From NCBI GenBank assembly GCA_022820645.1, contig JAJEFD010000013.1:135308-199307 (forward strand): a stretch of 64,000 bases of DNA, written 5' to 3'. The notes under the pieces are model-generated. The model had not been told where the DNA came from and ran no database searches. It worked only from the letters and a program-made list of their open reading frames with translations. Origin of the DNA: Dehalococcoidia bacterium (GTDB lineage Bacteria > Chloroflexota > Dehalococcoidia > Lucifugimonadales > Australimonadaceae). Each line of letters opens with the position of its first letter. The first letter of the stretch is position 1. The translations under genes and the position numbers were made by a program. Positions 37,385 to 45,317 of the stretch are shown one piece after another.

Positions 37385-37428
37385 CGTGAACTCCCGCCCG
37401 ATAACCCTACAGGAAGGAGATGATACCC

Positions 37429-37560
37429 ATGGCTGACAGACGAGCTGGCCGAGCTGGCCCCCACGTCCCTAGCAAGGGAGGGGCCCAACCTCGGGCGCGC
37501 AACAACGACGGCTCTTGGCGAAAGAAGCGCTCTGACGCTGGGAAACCCCGGAAGAAGTAA
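37429..37560 (+). CDS. 43-residue highly basic protein
   Basis: A tiny lysine/arginine-rich protein (begins MADRRAGRAGPHVPSKGG, ends SDAGKPRKK) with no hydrophobic segment. A strong AAGGAGA Shine-Dalgarno precedes the ATG and a terminator-like hairpin follows 10 bases after the stop, so it is likely translated. It may bind nucleic acid, but I recognise no family. It shares the first five residues with the DUF3892-like protein upstream and is probably co-transcribed with it. Confidence 0.6.
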   Translation: MADRRAGRAGPHVPSKGGAQPRARNNDGSWRKKRSDAGKPRKK

Positions 37561-37570
37561 CTCCGGTGGT

Positions 37571-37605
37571 CTGGGCCGCCCCTTCGCTGCAAGGGGGCGG
37601 CCCAG
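37571..37605 (+). terminator. Strong hairpin ending the small-gene unit
   Basis: A 14-bp stem with a single bulged G (37571-37584 with 37591-37605, loop CGCTGC). No T tract follows, so it may work as a factor-assisted terminator or a 3'-end stabiliser. Confidence 0.55.
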
Positions 37606-37677
37606 ACTGCAAACGGGGAACGCGATTCTCTCGGATAATACAACGCGGTGGTTGTAACGTCGGACAAGGAGATGGAC

Positions 37678-37887
37678 ATGGTAAACACCGTACGGATAAT
37701 CACAGGGATCGGCGCAGCAAGTGGTATGGGGCTGTGGGCTATAGGAATACATCGGTTTGACGAGATAACCGCTCTTCTCATCTTTCTGTTCTTGGCTTTC
37801 TCGATATTGCCACCTGCGTTCAAGACGAACAGATACAGCGGACATGGCCGGAGTAGCCGACGCAGCCGGAGTGGTCGACACAGATAG
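37678..37887 (+). CDS. 69-residue membrane protein
   Basis: Two hydrophobic segments (VNTVRIITGIGAASGMGLWA and ITALLIFLFLAFSILP) are followed by an arginine/serine-rich tail. The ATG at 37678 follows CAAGGAG; an ATG six bases earlier and a GTG at 37648 are alternatives. It belongs to no family I recognise and lies inside the accessory island. Confidence 0.5.
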   Translation: MVNTVRIITGIGAASGMGLWAIGIHRFDEITALLIFLFLAFSILPPAFKTNRYSGHGRSSRRSRSGRHR

Positions 37888-37920
37888 GCAACGCCTAAAA
37901 CCCTACCGGTGAGGTGCCTT

Positions 37921-38415
37921 ATGCTAGGAGAGAGCGGACAGACTGCCACTATGCTGCCGAGCGACTACCTGCGCAAAGGGTTCTGCAATGGCCTGTTCAG
38001 TGCGGAGGATGCGTCGGGGCGTTGGTGCTACCCTGATGCTCACGCAGCGCGTTACAGCATTGATGGGGCCGTGAGTACTTATCTGGAGTCCGTGTACGAC
38101 GCAGATTCCGAAGAGTTCTCGGTAGCCAATATGCTATGGCTGGTTGGCATCCACCGCGAAGTGGAGAGCGTGTTCCCTGAGTGGCTTTCCAGCTGGCACC
38201 GCGAGGTCAGGCCAGAAGAGTGCTGTTTCCATCCACTGGATATGGTTCTGTCCTTCGGGAACGACCATGGCCAAGCAGACTGCGTGCGTATCCTCCAGGG
38301 TGTCGAACGGCAATCCACAATGTCGGCCATCAGGCAGAACACGCCGAACGACTACACTATAGATGCTGGCGCAAGTTCGGGAACAAGGGCTTCCCTGCTG
38401 CCGTCCGTTGGATGA
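37921..38415 (+). CDS. Hypothetical protein, distantly DUF6197-like
   Basis: About 164 residues, soluble. The stretch LRKGFCNGLFSAEDASGRWC followed by a GAVSTYLE segment recalls DUF6197 proteins (GWC-G...GR-C...GA), but the rest does not match anything I know. Start codons at 37921 or 37951 are both possible, and GGTGAGGT precedes the first. Its 3' end overlaps the convergent restriction-endonuclease gene by 59 bases, so the C-terminal 20 residues are suspect. Confidence 0.45.
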   Translation: MLGESGQTATMLPSDYLRKGFCNGLFSAEDASGRWCYPDAHAARYSIDGAVSTYLESVYDADSEEFSVANMLWLVGIHREVESVFPEWLSSWHREVRPEECCFHPLDMVLSFGNDHGQADCVRILQGVERQSTMSAIRQNTPNDYTIDAGASSGTRASLLPSVG

Positions 38416-38998
38416 TTTCCAAGGCCACTGCCTCGCTTGCGGCTCGTCGCTGTGACGTATCGGAGGGTTTCACGGGGACAGCACATTTCATCAGCCATTG
38501 CGGGTTGGCATCATGCATAGCGTCAAGCGGTGCACGAGAGAGCACAACTGCGTCCCTTTTCTTTTCGGCTACACCGGGTAGCAGGCCGGGGTCTGCGTAT
38601 CCGATCCCCCGATCCCCTAGAATGAATATCGTCGGTGCCTTCCAGAGGGTCGGAGAATCTCCAAGTGTATTGATTAGCCGTATCGCGCTTCTTTGCTTGG
38701 TGAACGAACTTTTCACTGATATCTGCGCGTCTCCAACCATGATATCTTCTTCGTCTGCTTCTAGTCCTCTTGACTTGGCGGATATACCTACGCCACGCAT
38801 GGCAGCCGCAACTATACGTTCAACAGTCCCACCAACGATAAAGCGATTCTCGCGTATGGTAGGGTCATATTCACTTATCAATAGGGCGATTGCCGACAGC
38901 ATCTCATCTAGCAAAGCTGGGTTGTTATCAAGGCCATTACGGAATGTCTGATAGATGGCTTGCTGTTGTGTGAAGTTCGATGAAACCATAGCCTTCAT
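38357..38998 (-). CDS. Putative type II restriction endonuclease
   Basis: A 213-residue protein with no family I can name. It starts inside an ATGA overlap with the end of a DNA methyltransferase gene, the classical layout of a type II restriction-modification pair. The segment around residues 84-98 (EDIMVGDAQISVKSSF) has the look of a PD-(D/E)xK core, with D85 or D90 and K96 as candidate catalytic residues after a beta-strand. Helical N-terminal and mixed C-terminal regions flank it. The call rests mainly on context. Confidence 0.65.
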   Translation of the reverse strand: MKAMVSSNFTQQQAIYQTFRNGLDNNPALLDEMLSAIALLISEYDPTIRENRFIVGGTVERIVAAAMRGVGISAKSRGLEADEEDIMVGDAQISVKSSFTKQRSAIRLINTLGDSPTLWKAPTIFILGDRGIGYADPGLLPGVAEKKRDAVVLSRAPLDAMHDANPQWLMKCAVPVKPSDTSQRRAASEAVALEIIQRTAAGKPLFPNLRQHL

Positions 38999-39933
38999 CT
39001 AGTCAATGGAGCTTTGCCGAACCGAGCTACTAACTGTTGCTCGCGCAAGCGTAGAGGCTGAACAGCACGTTTGGCAGCGTAGCCGATGTATTCACTCTCT
39101 GTGTCATAGCCCACCGTGTGTCTCCCCAAAGCGACGGCGACCTTGGTTGTCTGCCCCGAACCCACGAACGGATCGAGGACAGTATCTCCCGCGTACGAGT
39201 ACATCCTGATGAGTCTGTACGGTATCTCTTCAGGAAAGGGGCACGGGTGATCAATGGTCCGCGGAGGGACGGGGGCTATATGCCATACGTTATTGGCGAT
39301 GTCCATCTTGAAGACGTCGTCAATCTCGAATCTGCTGACCTCCTTGTGCCCGTTCGCTTGACGGTACAGGGGTAGGCCAGACTTTCGGAAAACGAGGATA
39401 TATTCAGTCATTATGTTCGGGTAATAGTAGCCAGGGTAAGGTTTCTGGATGGTTACCCCTGCGCGCTTCACCCCAGCAGTCGTCTTGTGCCAGATGATGT
39501 CTTGGTGGAACTCCCACCCCAGCGACACCATGCGCGTCGATACGTCAAAGGGCACAGGTACGTGGCGGCCATTCAGAAGGACCGTGCCGATCACGATGGC
39601 GCAAAAGCCACCCGGCTTCGTAACGCGGTACACCTCTGAGAAGACCCGTTCAAGCAGGGCGAGGTACTCCGGGTACCCGTCGAACCCGTTGCTGTAGGCG
39701 CGGGTGCGGTACCACTCGTCTCCAGCCCCGTTGACGTGTATGTCGTAGTCGATGGCATTCCAGTAGGGGGGAGAGGTCACCGTCAGGGTGACTGCCCCGT
39801 CGGTCAGTTCCGGCATGTGTTCGCTGCTGTGGCAATGGAACGCTGGTTCCATCGGTGCTTCACCCCCGTCCGATGCCAACGCCTCGTAGACCAACTGCAC
39901 ACCCTCCAACGTACGTGCCCCTTTATACACCAT
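38995..39933 (-). CDS. Site-specific DNA methyltransferase, beta class (probably N4-cytosine)
   Basis: A 312-residue amino-methyltransferase. The catalytic motif IV is TSPPYW (residues 53-58) and precedes the SAM-binding motif DPFVGSGQTTKVA (near 254-266), the beta-class order. A serine instead of aspartate in motif IV favours N4-methylcytosine, though N6-adenine enzymes with this motif exist. The frame is open far upstream, but the ATG at 39933 or a second one at 39852, with a GGGGGTG sequence upstream, are the realistic starts. It protects DNA against the downstream nuclease. Confidence 0.88.
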   Translation of the reverse strand: MVYKGARTLEGVQLVYEALASDGGEAPMEPAFHCHSSEHMPELTDGAVTLTVTSPPYWNAIDYDIHVNGAGDEWYRTRAYSNGFDGYPEYLALLERVFSEVYRVTKPGGFCAIVIGTVLLNGRHVPVPFDVSTRMVSLGWEFHQDIIWHKTTAGVKRAGVTIQKPYPGYYYPNIMTEYILVFRKSGLPLYRQANGHKEVSRFEIDDVFKMDIANNVWHIAPVPPRTIDHPCPFPEEIPYRLIRMYSYAGDTVLDPFVGSGQTTKVAVALGRHTVGYDTESEYIGYAAKRAVQPLRLREQQLVARFGKAPLTR

Positions 39934-40014
39934 CTCGGCAACCCCTGCGCGCCCTTGTAAGAAGATTCTCCTCACACGGTAGCGAGGACAAGGGGCAATC
40001 GCGCTACCCCCGGA

Positions 40015-40095
40015 TGTCACACCCTGAGTGGACTCAGGGGCTGCGAGGTTGCGCGCTAAAGCGCGGACCTCCGCAGGAACGGCGGGAGTGTGACA
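40015..40095. repeat. Three-way-junction palindromic element
   Basis: Closing stem: TGTCACAC (40015-40022) with GTGTGACA (40088-40095), perfect. Inside lie hairpin CCTGAG (40023-40028) with CTCAGG (40033-40038), and a second arm TGCGAGGT (40042-40049) with ACCT-C-CGCA (40067-40075, one bulge) capped by CGCGC-TAAA-GCGCG. No gene overlaps it. It could be a structured RNA, a recombination site or a mobile palindrome. Confidence 0.6.
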
Positions 40096-40443
40096 CGCGC
40101 CCCTTTCGCGGTCGCGCCCCGACCTCGTACGCTGGTCGGTGTACGGCGTACCCCCAGCGGGCGGCGTTGGCGGGCCTGTCCCGGCGCGGAGCCGGGCCGT
40201 AGGAGTGGAATGTCCCTTAATGTCCCCAAATGTCACCCCCGGGACGACAGCGCCGCGCGGTCCACGCCTGCGTTGGGGGCATGGAGAGGAGGCGCGGGAA
40301 GGACAACTCAGGACACGGGTCCACGGAAGGCGTATCGGATTGCACCCGGCATGACAGGTCCGGTACCAGGGCCGAACCGCAGGTGTGGTTTGGGACTGAA
40401 TGAGACCGAATGAGACCGGCAGAAAACGAGCGGGGCGCACCGA

Positions 40444-40482
40444 GAGATTCCTCGACTCCGCTGCGCTCCGCTCGGAATGACA
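40444..40482. repeat. Dispersed repeat with internal palindrome (TCCGCTGCGCTCCGCTCGG family)
   Basis: A 39-base element running from AGATTCCTCGACT to GCTCGGAATGACA. Its end, GGAATGACA, is the complement of the GTCATTCC found in the other repeats here, which suggests related element families. I recall near-identical intergenic repeats in many bacterial genomes. Confidence 0.6.
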
Positions 40483-40493
40483 CAGGCTCCCTG

Positions 40494-40521
40494 TTGCCGC
40501 GCGGAGCGGGGCGCGTAAACT
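40494..40521 (+). promoter_or_regulatory. Promoter of menB-menA, giving a leaderless transcript
   Basis: TTGCCG (40494-40499) and TAAACT (40516-40521) are 16 bases apart. The -10 ends six bases before the menB ATG, so the predicted start point is the A of the ATG. There is no Shine-Dalgarno. Confidence 0.6.
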
Positions 40522-40527
40522 GCCCGC

Positions 40528-41325
<798 letters not shown>

Positions 41326-41327
41326 GC

Positions 41328-42236
41328 ATGACCGCCACGCCTGCGCCGCAATCGAAGCTCGTCTCCTGGTTCTGGGCGACGCGGCCGTTCTCACTGTCGG
41401 CGTCGGTCGCGCCGGTGCTGGTGGGGACGGCGCTCGCGGCGACGGTGGGCGCGCTCGACTGGCTGCTGTTCGCGCTCGCGCTGACGGGGTCGGTCGCTAT
41501 CCAGATCGGCACGAACCTGACGGACGAGTACTCGGACCACCGGAAGTCGGGCAGCGAGGGGAAGTTCCTCGCGCCGCACAAGGTCATCCAGCGCGGCCTG
41601 CTCTCGGAGCGGGCGGTGGCGCTGGGGATGGTCGCCGCGTTCGGCTACGGCGTCGTTGCGGGGCTGATCATCGTCGCGCACGTGGGCTGGCCGATCCTCG
41701 CGGTGGGGCTGGCGAGCGTCGCGGCGGCGTACCTGTACGCGGGCGGGCCGAAGCCGCTGGGGACGCTGGGGCTCGGCGAGCCGGTGGTGTTCGTGTTCAT
41801 GGGGCCGCTGATGGTGATGGCGTCGTACTACGTGCAGCAGGAGGCGCTCACGTGGGCGTCGTTCTACGTCTCGCTGCCCGTCGCGTTCATCGTGACGGCC
41901 ATCCTCGTCGTGAACAACATCCGCGACGTGGAGGAGGACCGGGAGGCGGGGAAGCGGAGCCTCGCCACGGCTGCCGGAACGCGGGCGGCGACGTGGACGT
42001 ACGCGGCGCTCCTGGCGGGGGCGTACCTGAGCATCGCGGGCGCTGCGCTCGGCGGGGCCGTGAGCCCCTGGGCGCTGCTGGGGCTCGCGCCGCTGCCGTG
42101 GGCCGCAGGGGCGGCGCGGGCGCTGTTCGCGGCGGAGGAGCGTCCCGCGATGAACCGGCTGCTCGTGCGCAGCGGCAAGCTGCACGGGCTGACCGGCCTC
42201 GCGCTCGCGGCGGGGCTGTTCGCGTCGAGTTTGTGA
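41328..42236 (+). CDS. menA: 1,4-dihydroxy-2-naphthoate polyprenyltransferase
   Basis: A 302-residue UbiA-superfamily membrane enzyme that prenylates the naphthoate ring to make demethylmenaquinone. The first acidic site is GTNLTDEYSDHRKSGSEG and the second is NNIRDVEEDREAGKRSLA, both binding the prenyl diphosphate through magnesium. Eight or nine hydrophobic helices are visible. It is two bases downstream of the menB stop, with the Shine-Dalgarno (if any) inside menB. The pairing with menB decides between MenA and other UbiA members. Confidence 0.92.
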   Translation: MTATPAPQSKLVSWFWATRPFSLSASVAPVLVGTALAATVGALDWLLFALALTGSVAIQIGTNLTDEYSDHRKSGSEGKFLAPHKVIQRGLLSERAVALGMVAAFGYGVVAGLIIVAHVGWPILAVGLASVAAAYLYAGGPKPLGTLGLGEPVVFVFMGPLMVMASYYVQQEALTWASFYVSLPVAFIVTAILVVNNIRDVEEDREAGKRSLATAAGTRAATWTYAALLAGAYLSIAGAALGGAVSPWALLGLAPLPWAAGAARALFAAEERPAMNRLLVRSGKLHGLTGLALAAGLFASSL

Positions 42237-42253
42237 AAAACACAGGCGCAGGC

Positions 42254-42294
42254 TTGCACCTGTTATACGTATGCCGTTACAGTGCATACGTATA
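42254..42294 (+). promoter_or_regulatory. Toxin-antitoxin promoter with paired TACGTA operators
   Basis: TTGCAC (42254-42259) and TACAGT (42278-42283) are 18 bases apart. TATACGTATG (42264-42273) and CATACGTATA (42285-42294) form a perfect inverted repeat whose TACGTA cores are 21 bases apart, two helical turns. The sites cover the spacer and start region, as expected for autorepression by a ribbon-helix-helix antitoxin. Confidence 0.75.
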
Positions 42295-42313
42295 GCAAGG
42301 CTGGAGAGACAGG

Positions 42314-42556
42314 ATGAAGAGCAAGCTCACCATCACCATCGACTCTGAACTCGTCCCGGCGGCAAAGCGGTACGCCCGCTCCAAGGGAGTGTCGCTCTCG
42401 GCGGTCATCGAGCAGGCATTACGGGAAGCGACCGAGAAGAATGAGCCACCATTCATGGAGTACTGGCGGGAGCGTTTCGCCATGTCCCGGAAGGCGCCTC
42501 CAGAACCGGGAACCGATCCTCGCTACGACTACCTGGCGCGCAAGTACCTCAAGTAA
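42314..42556 (+). CDS. Ribbon-helix-helix antitoxin (DUF6364-like)
   Basis: An 80-residue protein. The N-terminal strand KLTITIDSELVPAAKRYARS followed by GVSLSAVIEQALREAT is a ribbon-helix-helix DNA-binding fold. The C-terminal acidic and aromatic tail (PRYDYLARKYLK) should bind and block the PIN toxin. Its stop overlaps the toxin start (TAATG), so the pair is coupled. It probably represses its own promoter through the palindromes just upstream. Confidence 0.85.
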   Translation: MKSKLTITIDSELVPAAKRYARSKGVSLSAVIEQALREATEKNEPPFMEYWRERFAMSRKAPPEPGTDPRYDYLARKYLK

Positions 42557-42960
42557 TGCTTCTCGACACCAATGTCCTTCTGGACGCGGCCCTGGGCAGA
42601 CGACCACACGTAGACGCCGCAGTAGAGCTTCTCAATCTGATCGCGCTAGGCACGGGTAGAGCCTTCGTTGCATGGCACGCCATTGCAACTCTCTACTACG
42701 TAGCCTCACGCTCGCATGGCGATGACGATACCCGCAGTTTCATCATGGAACTGATGCGCTTCGTATCCGTCGCGCCGACGAGCACCGAGGCGGTCCGGTA
42801 CGCCGCATCGCTGCCCATGGCCGACTTCGAGGATGCGATGCAGGTGGCGGCTGCCCGGGCATGCGGGGCGGAGTACATCGTGACCCGGAACCTCAGCGAC
42901 TTCGAACGCTCCCCGATCCCCGCAGTCACGCCGCAGGAAGCGCTCGCCCGGTTGCGCTGA
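42556..42960 (+). CDS. vapC: PIN-domain ribonuclease toxin (VapC type)
   Basis: A 134-residue PIN nuclease. The acidic catalytic residues are in MLLDTNVLLDAALGR (D4), the middle ADFEDAMQVAAARACGAEYI, and IVTRNLSDFE at the end. VapC toxins cut tRNA or rRNA when released from antitoxin; the target of this one cannot be read from sequence. It lies in backbone DNA between menA and a VWA gene. Confidence 0.88.
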   Translation: MLLDTNVLLDAALGRRPHVDAAVELLNLIALGTGRAFVAWHAIATLYYVASRSHGDDDTRSFIMELMRFVSVAPTSTEAVRYAASLPMADFEDAMQVAAARACGAEYIVTRNLSDFERSPIPAVTPQEALARLR

Positions 42961-42993
42961 CGTGCGCCAAACTCCTCCCGCGCGTCTCTCGCG

Positions 42994-43022
42994 TTGACCG
43001 TGCGCGCACGCGCGCCTAGACT
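42994..43022 (+). promoter_or_regulatory. Promoter of the VWA gene, giving a leaderless transcript
   Basis: TTGACC (42994-42999) and TAGACT (43017-43022) are exactly 17 bases apart. The ATG at 43030 begins eight bases after the -10, with no Shine-Dalgarno between. Confidence 0.7.
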
Positions 43023-43029
43023 CACTCCC

Positions 43030-45120
43030 ATGTCCATCTACCGCTACTCCCGATGGGACGGCTCGCAGGACGTTGCGCTCCCCACGACCGACGACCTGTT
43101 CGACCGCCTCTCCGAGCAGATCCTGCAGGGCGACGACCTGCGCGGCGCGCTCAACCGCATGATGCGCTACGGCATGCGCGGCGAAGGCCAGCGCGGCCAG
43201 GGGCTGCAGGAACTCCTCGAACGGCTCCGCGACGCCCGCCAGCGCAACCTCGACCGCTACGACCTCTCCTCCATGTTCGACGACATCCAGGAGCGGCTCG
43301 ACGCCATCGTCGACAAGGAGCGCACGGGCATCAACCAGCGGCTCGACGAGCTGGCGCCCTCGTCCGATGGCGACGCGCAAGGCGGGAGCGGGCAGGACGG
43401 TGAAGGCGGAGAGGGACAAGAGGGCAGCGGCCAGCCCGGCGGGAGCGGCGCGCCGCCGGACGAGTTCACCGACATGCTGCGGCAGATGGCGAGCCGTCAC
43501 CTCAACCAGTTGGACCAACTGCCGCAGGGCGCGGGCGGGCGCATCAAGCAGTTGCGCGACTACGACTTCATGGACAGCGGCGCGCGCGAGGACTTCGACG
43601 CGCTCATGCAGGAGCTCCAGCAGCAGTTCCTCCAGCAGTACTTCCAGGGCATGCAGGAGAGTCTCCAGAACCTGACGCAGGGCGACCTCGCGCAGATATC
43701 GGAGATGGTGCGCGACCTCAACGAGCTCGTGAAGCAGAAGCTCCAGGGCGACGACCCGGACATCAGCGACTTCATGAACAAGTGGGGACACATGTTCCCG
43801 CCGGGCATCGAGACGTTCGACCAGCTGATGGAGTACATGTCCAACCAGATGGCGCAGATGCAGTCGCTCATGAACTCCATGACGCCGGAGATGCGGCGCC
43901 AGCTCGAAGAGATGATGGACGGCCTCCTGCAGGACAACCGCCTCGCGTGGGACCTGTTCGAGCTCGGCACGAACCTCGAACGGCTGAACCCCGACAACTT
44001 CCCGGACAACGACTTCCGGCTGTTCGGCGACGAACCCGTCACGCTGCAGCAGGCGCTCCAGCTCATGGGCGACCTGAACGACATGGAGGAGCTCGAACAG
44101 CAGTTGCGGCACGCGCTCCGCACCAACGACGCCACGAACATCGACGCGGACGACCTCGGCAAGGTGCTGGGCGAGGAGGCGCGGCAGTACGCGCAGGAGC
44201 TGCAGCGGCTCACGAAGGAGCTGGAGGAGGCGGGGCTGATCCGCAAGCGCGGACAGAACGGCTGGGAGCTGACGCCGCAGGCGATGCGGAAGATCGGCGA
44301 CAAGGCGCTCACCGACATCTTCAACCGCATCCGCGGCGGCGACATCGGCGACCACAACCGCGAGAAGAGCGGCGTCGGCGTCGAGATCACGGACGAGACG
44401 AAGCGGTGGGAGTTCGGCGACCCGCTCCACCTGAACACGCTGAAGACGGTGAGCAACGCCGTGCTCCGCGAGGGGCCGGGCACGCCCGTGCGCATCAGGC
44501 CGGACGACTTCGAGATTGACCGCACCATCGCGCAGACGCGCGCCTGCACCGTCATCGCCATCGACATGAGCTACTCGATGTTCTGGGACGGCGCGTTCCA
44601 GGCCGGGCAGCGCGTGGGGCTGGCGCTCGACACGCTCATCCGCTCCAAGTTCCCCAAGGACCAGGTGACGGTCGTCGCGTTCTCCTACTTCGTGCTGCCG
44701 CTCCAGCCGCACATGCTGCTCGACACGTACTGGGTCGAGTTCGGCGGCGGCACGAACTTCCAGGAGGTGCTGCGTCAGTCACGGCAGATACTCGGCAAGC
44801 AGGGCGGCACGAACAAGCAGATCATCCTCATCACGGACGGCGAGCCGACGACCTACAACTGGGCGGAGAGCGACCTGCGCGCGAACTACGGGCGGCGCGG
44901 CGGCGGGCTCGTCGAGGCGACGATGCGCGAGGTGATGCGCTGCACGCGCGACAACATCACCATCAACAAGTTCATGCTGGACCAGAGCCCGTCGCTGCTG
45001 CGGTTCGTGCAGCTGATGACGAAGATCAACAAGGGGCGCGCGTTCATCTCCAGCCCGCACAGCCTCGGCTCCTACGTCGTCGCCGACTACGTCTCGAACC
45101 GGAACAAGGTCATCCGTTAG
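43030..45120 (+). CDS. Large VWA-domain protein
   Basis: A 696-residue soluble protein. Residues 1-500 are acidic, glutamine/leucine-rich and probably helical, with a low-complexity GSGQDGEGGEGQEGSGQPGG linker near 120-140. The C-terminal von Willebrand A domain has the MIDAS motif DMSYS at D512, the threonine in GGGTNFQEVL and the LITDGEPTT aspartate. It resembles COG4867-type proteins, usually partnered by a MoxR ATPase, but none lies next to it; coxD at 50500 is the nearest. The function is unknown. Confidence 0.85.
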   Translation: MSIYRYSRWDGSQDVALPTTDDLFDRLSEQILQGDDLRGALNRMMRYGMRGEGQRGQGLQELLERLRDARQRNLDRYDLSSMFDDIQERLDAIVDKERTGINQRLDELAPSSDGDAQGGSGQDGEGGEGQEGSGQPGGSGAPPDEFTDMLRQMASRHLNQLDQLPQGAGGRIKQLRDYDFMDSGAREDFDALMQELQQQFLQQYFQGMQESLQNLTQGDLAQISEMVRDLNELVKQKLQGDDPDISDFMNKWGHMFPPGIETFDQLMEYMSNQMAQMQSLMNSMTPEMRRQLEEMMDGLLQDNRLAWDLFELGTNLERLNPDNFPDNDFRLFGDEPVTLQQALQLMGDLNDMEELEQQLRHALRTNDATNIDADDLGKVLGEEARQYAQELQRLTKELEEAGLIRKRGQNGWELTPQAMRKIGDKALTDIFNRIRGGDIGDHNREKSGVGVEITDETKRWEFGDPLHLNTLKTVSNAVLREGPGTPVRIRPDDFEIDRTIAQTRACTVIAIDMSYSMFWDGAFQAGQRVGLALDTLIRSKFPKDQVTVVAFSYFVLPLQPHMLLDTYWVEFGGGTNFQEVLRQSRQILGKQGGTNKQIILITDGEPTTYNWAESDLRANYGRRGGGLVEATMREVMRCTRDNITINKFMLDQSPSLLRFVQLMTKINKGRAFISSPHSLGSYVVADYVSNRNKVIR

Positions 45121-45134
45121 GGCCCCGGCTGGGT

Positions 45135-45308
45135 CTAGCGTCCGAAACGCAGGTACCAGTAGACGAACAGCGCCATCGCCGCCGCGATGACCGCCAGGCT
45201 TGCGACGGCGAACGCCGAGTCCACCAGCACACCGAGGCTGTTGAGGACGACGGCGATGATGACGAAGATGAATACGGCGCCGACCAGTCCCGCATCCTCA
45301 CGCTTCAT
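45135..45308 (-). CDS. 57-residue membrane protein
   Basis: A small protein with two hydrophobic segments (GAVFIFVIIAVVLNSLGVLV and a second ending in FVYWYLRFGR). A GGGGGAAG Shine-Dalgarno precedes the ATG. It is the last gene after coxG and the enoyl-CoA hydratase-like gene on the minus strand, nine bases downstream. I recognise no family. Confidence 0.6.
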   Translation of the reverse strand: MKREDAGLVGAVFIFVIIAVVLNSLGVLVDSAFAVASLAVIAAAMALFVYWYLRFGR

Positions 45309-45317
45309 CGCTTCCCC

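Larger units (their letters stand above)
39934..40527. other. 594-base intergenic region with structured and dispersed repeats
   Basis: No gene is supported. It holds a three-way-junction palindrome (40015-40095), a CCCGGC hairpin near 40178-40194, a tandem of GAATGAGACC near 40398-40417 and a 39-base dispersed repeat (40444-40482), and it ends with the menB promoter. GC content rises again to backbone level, so the right edge of the accessory island lies near 39960. Confidence 0.6.
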
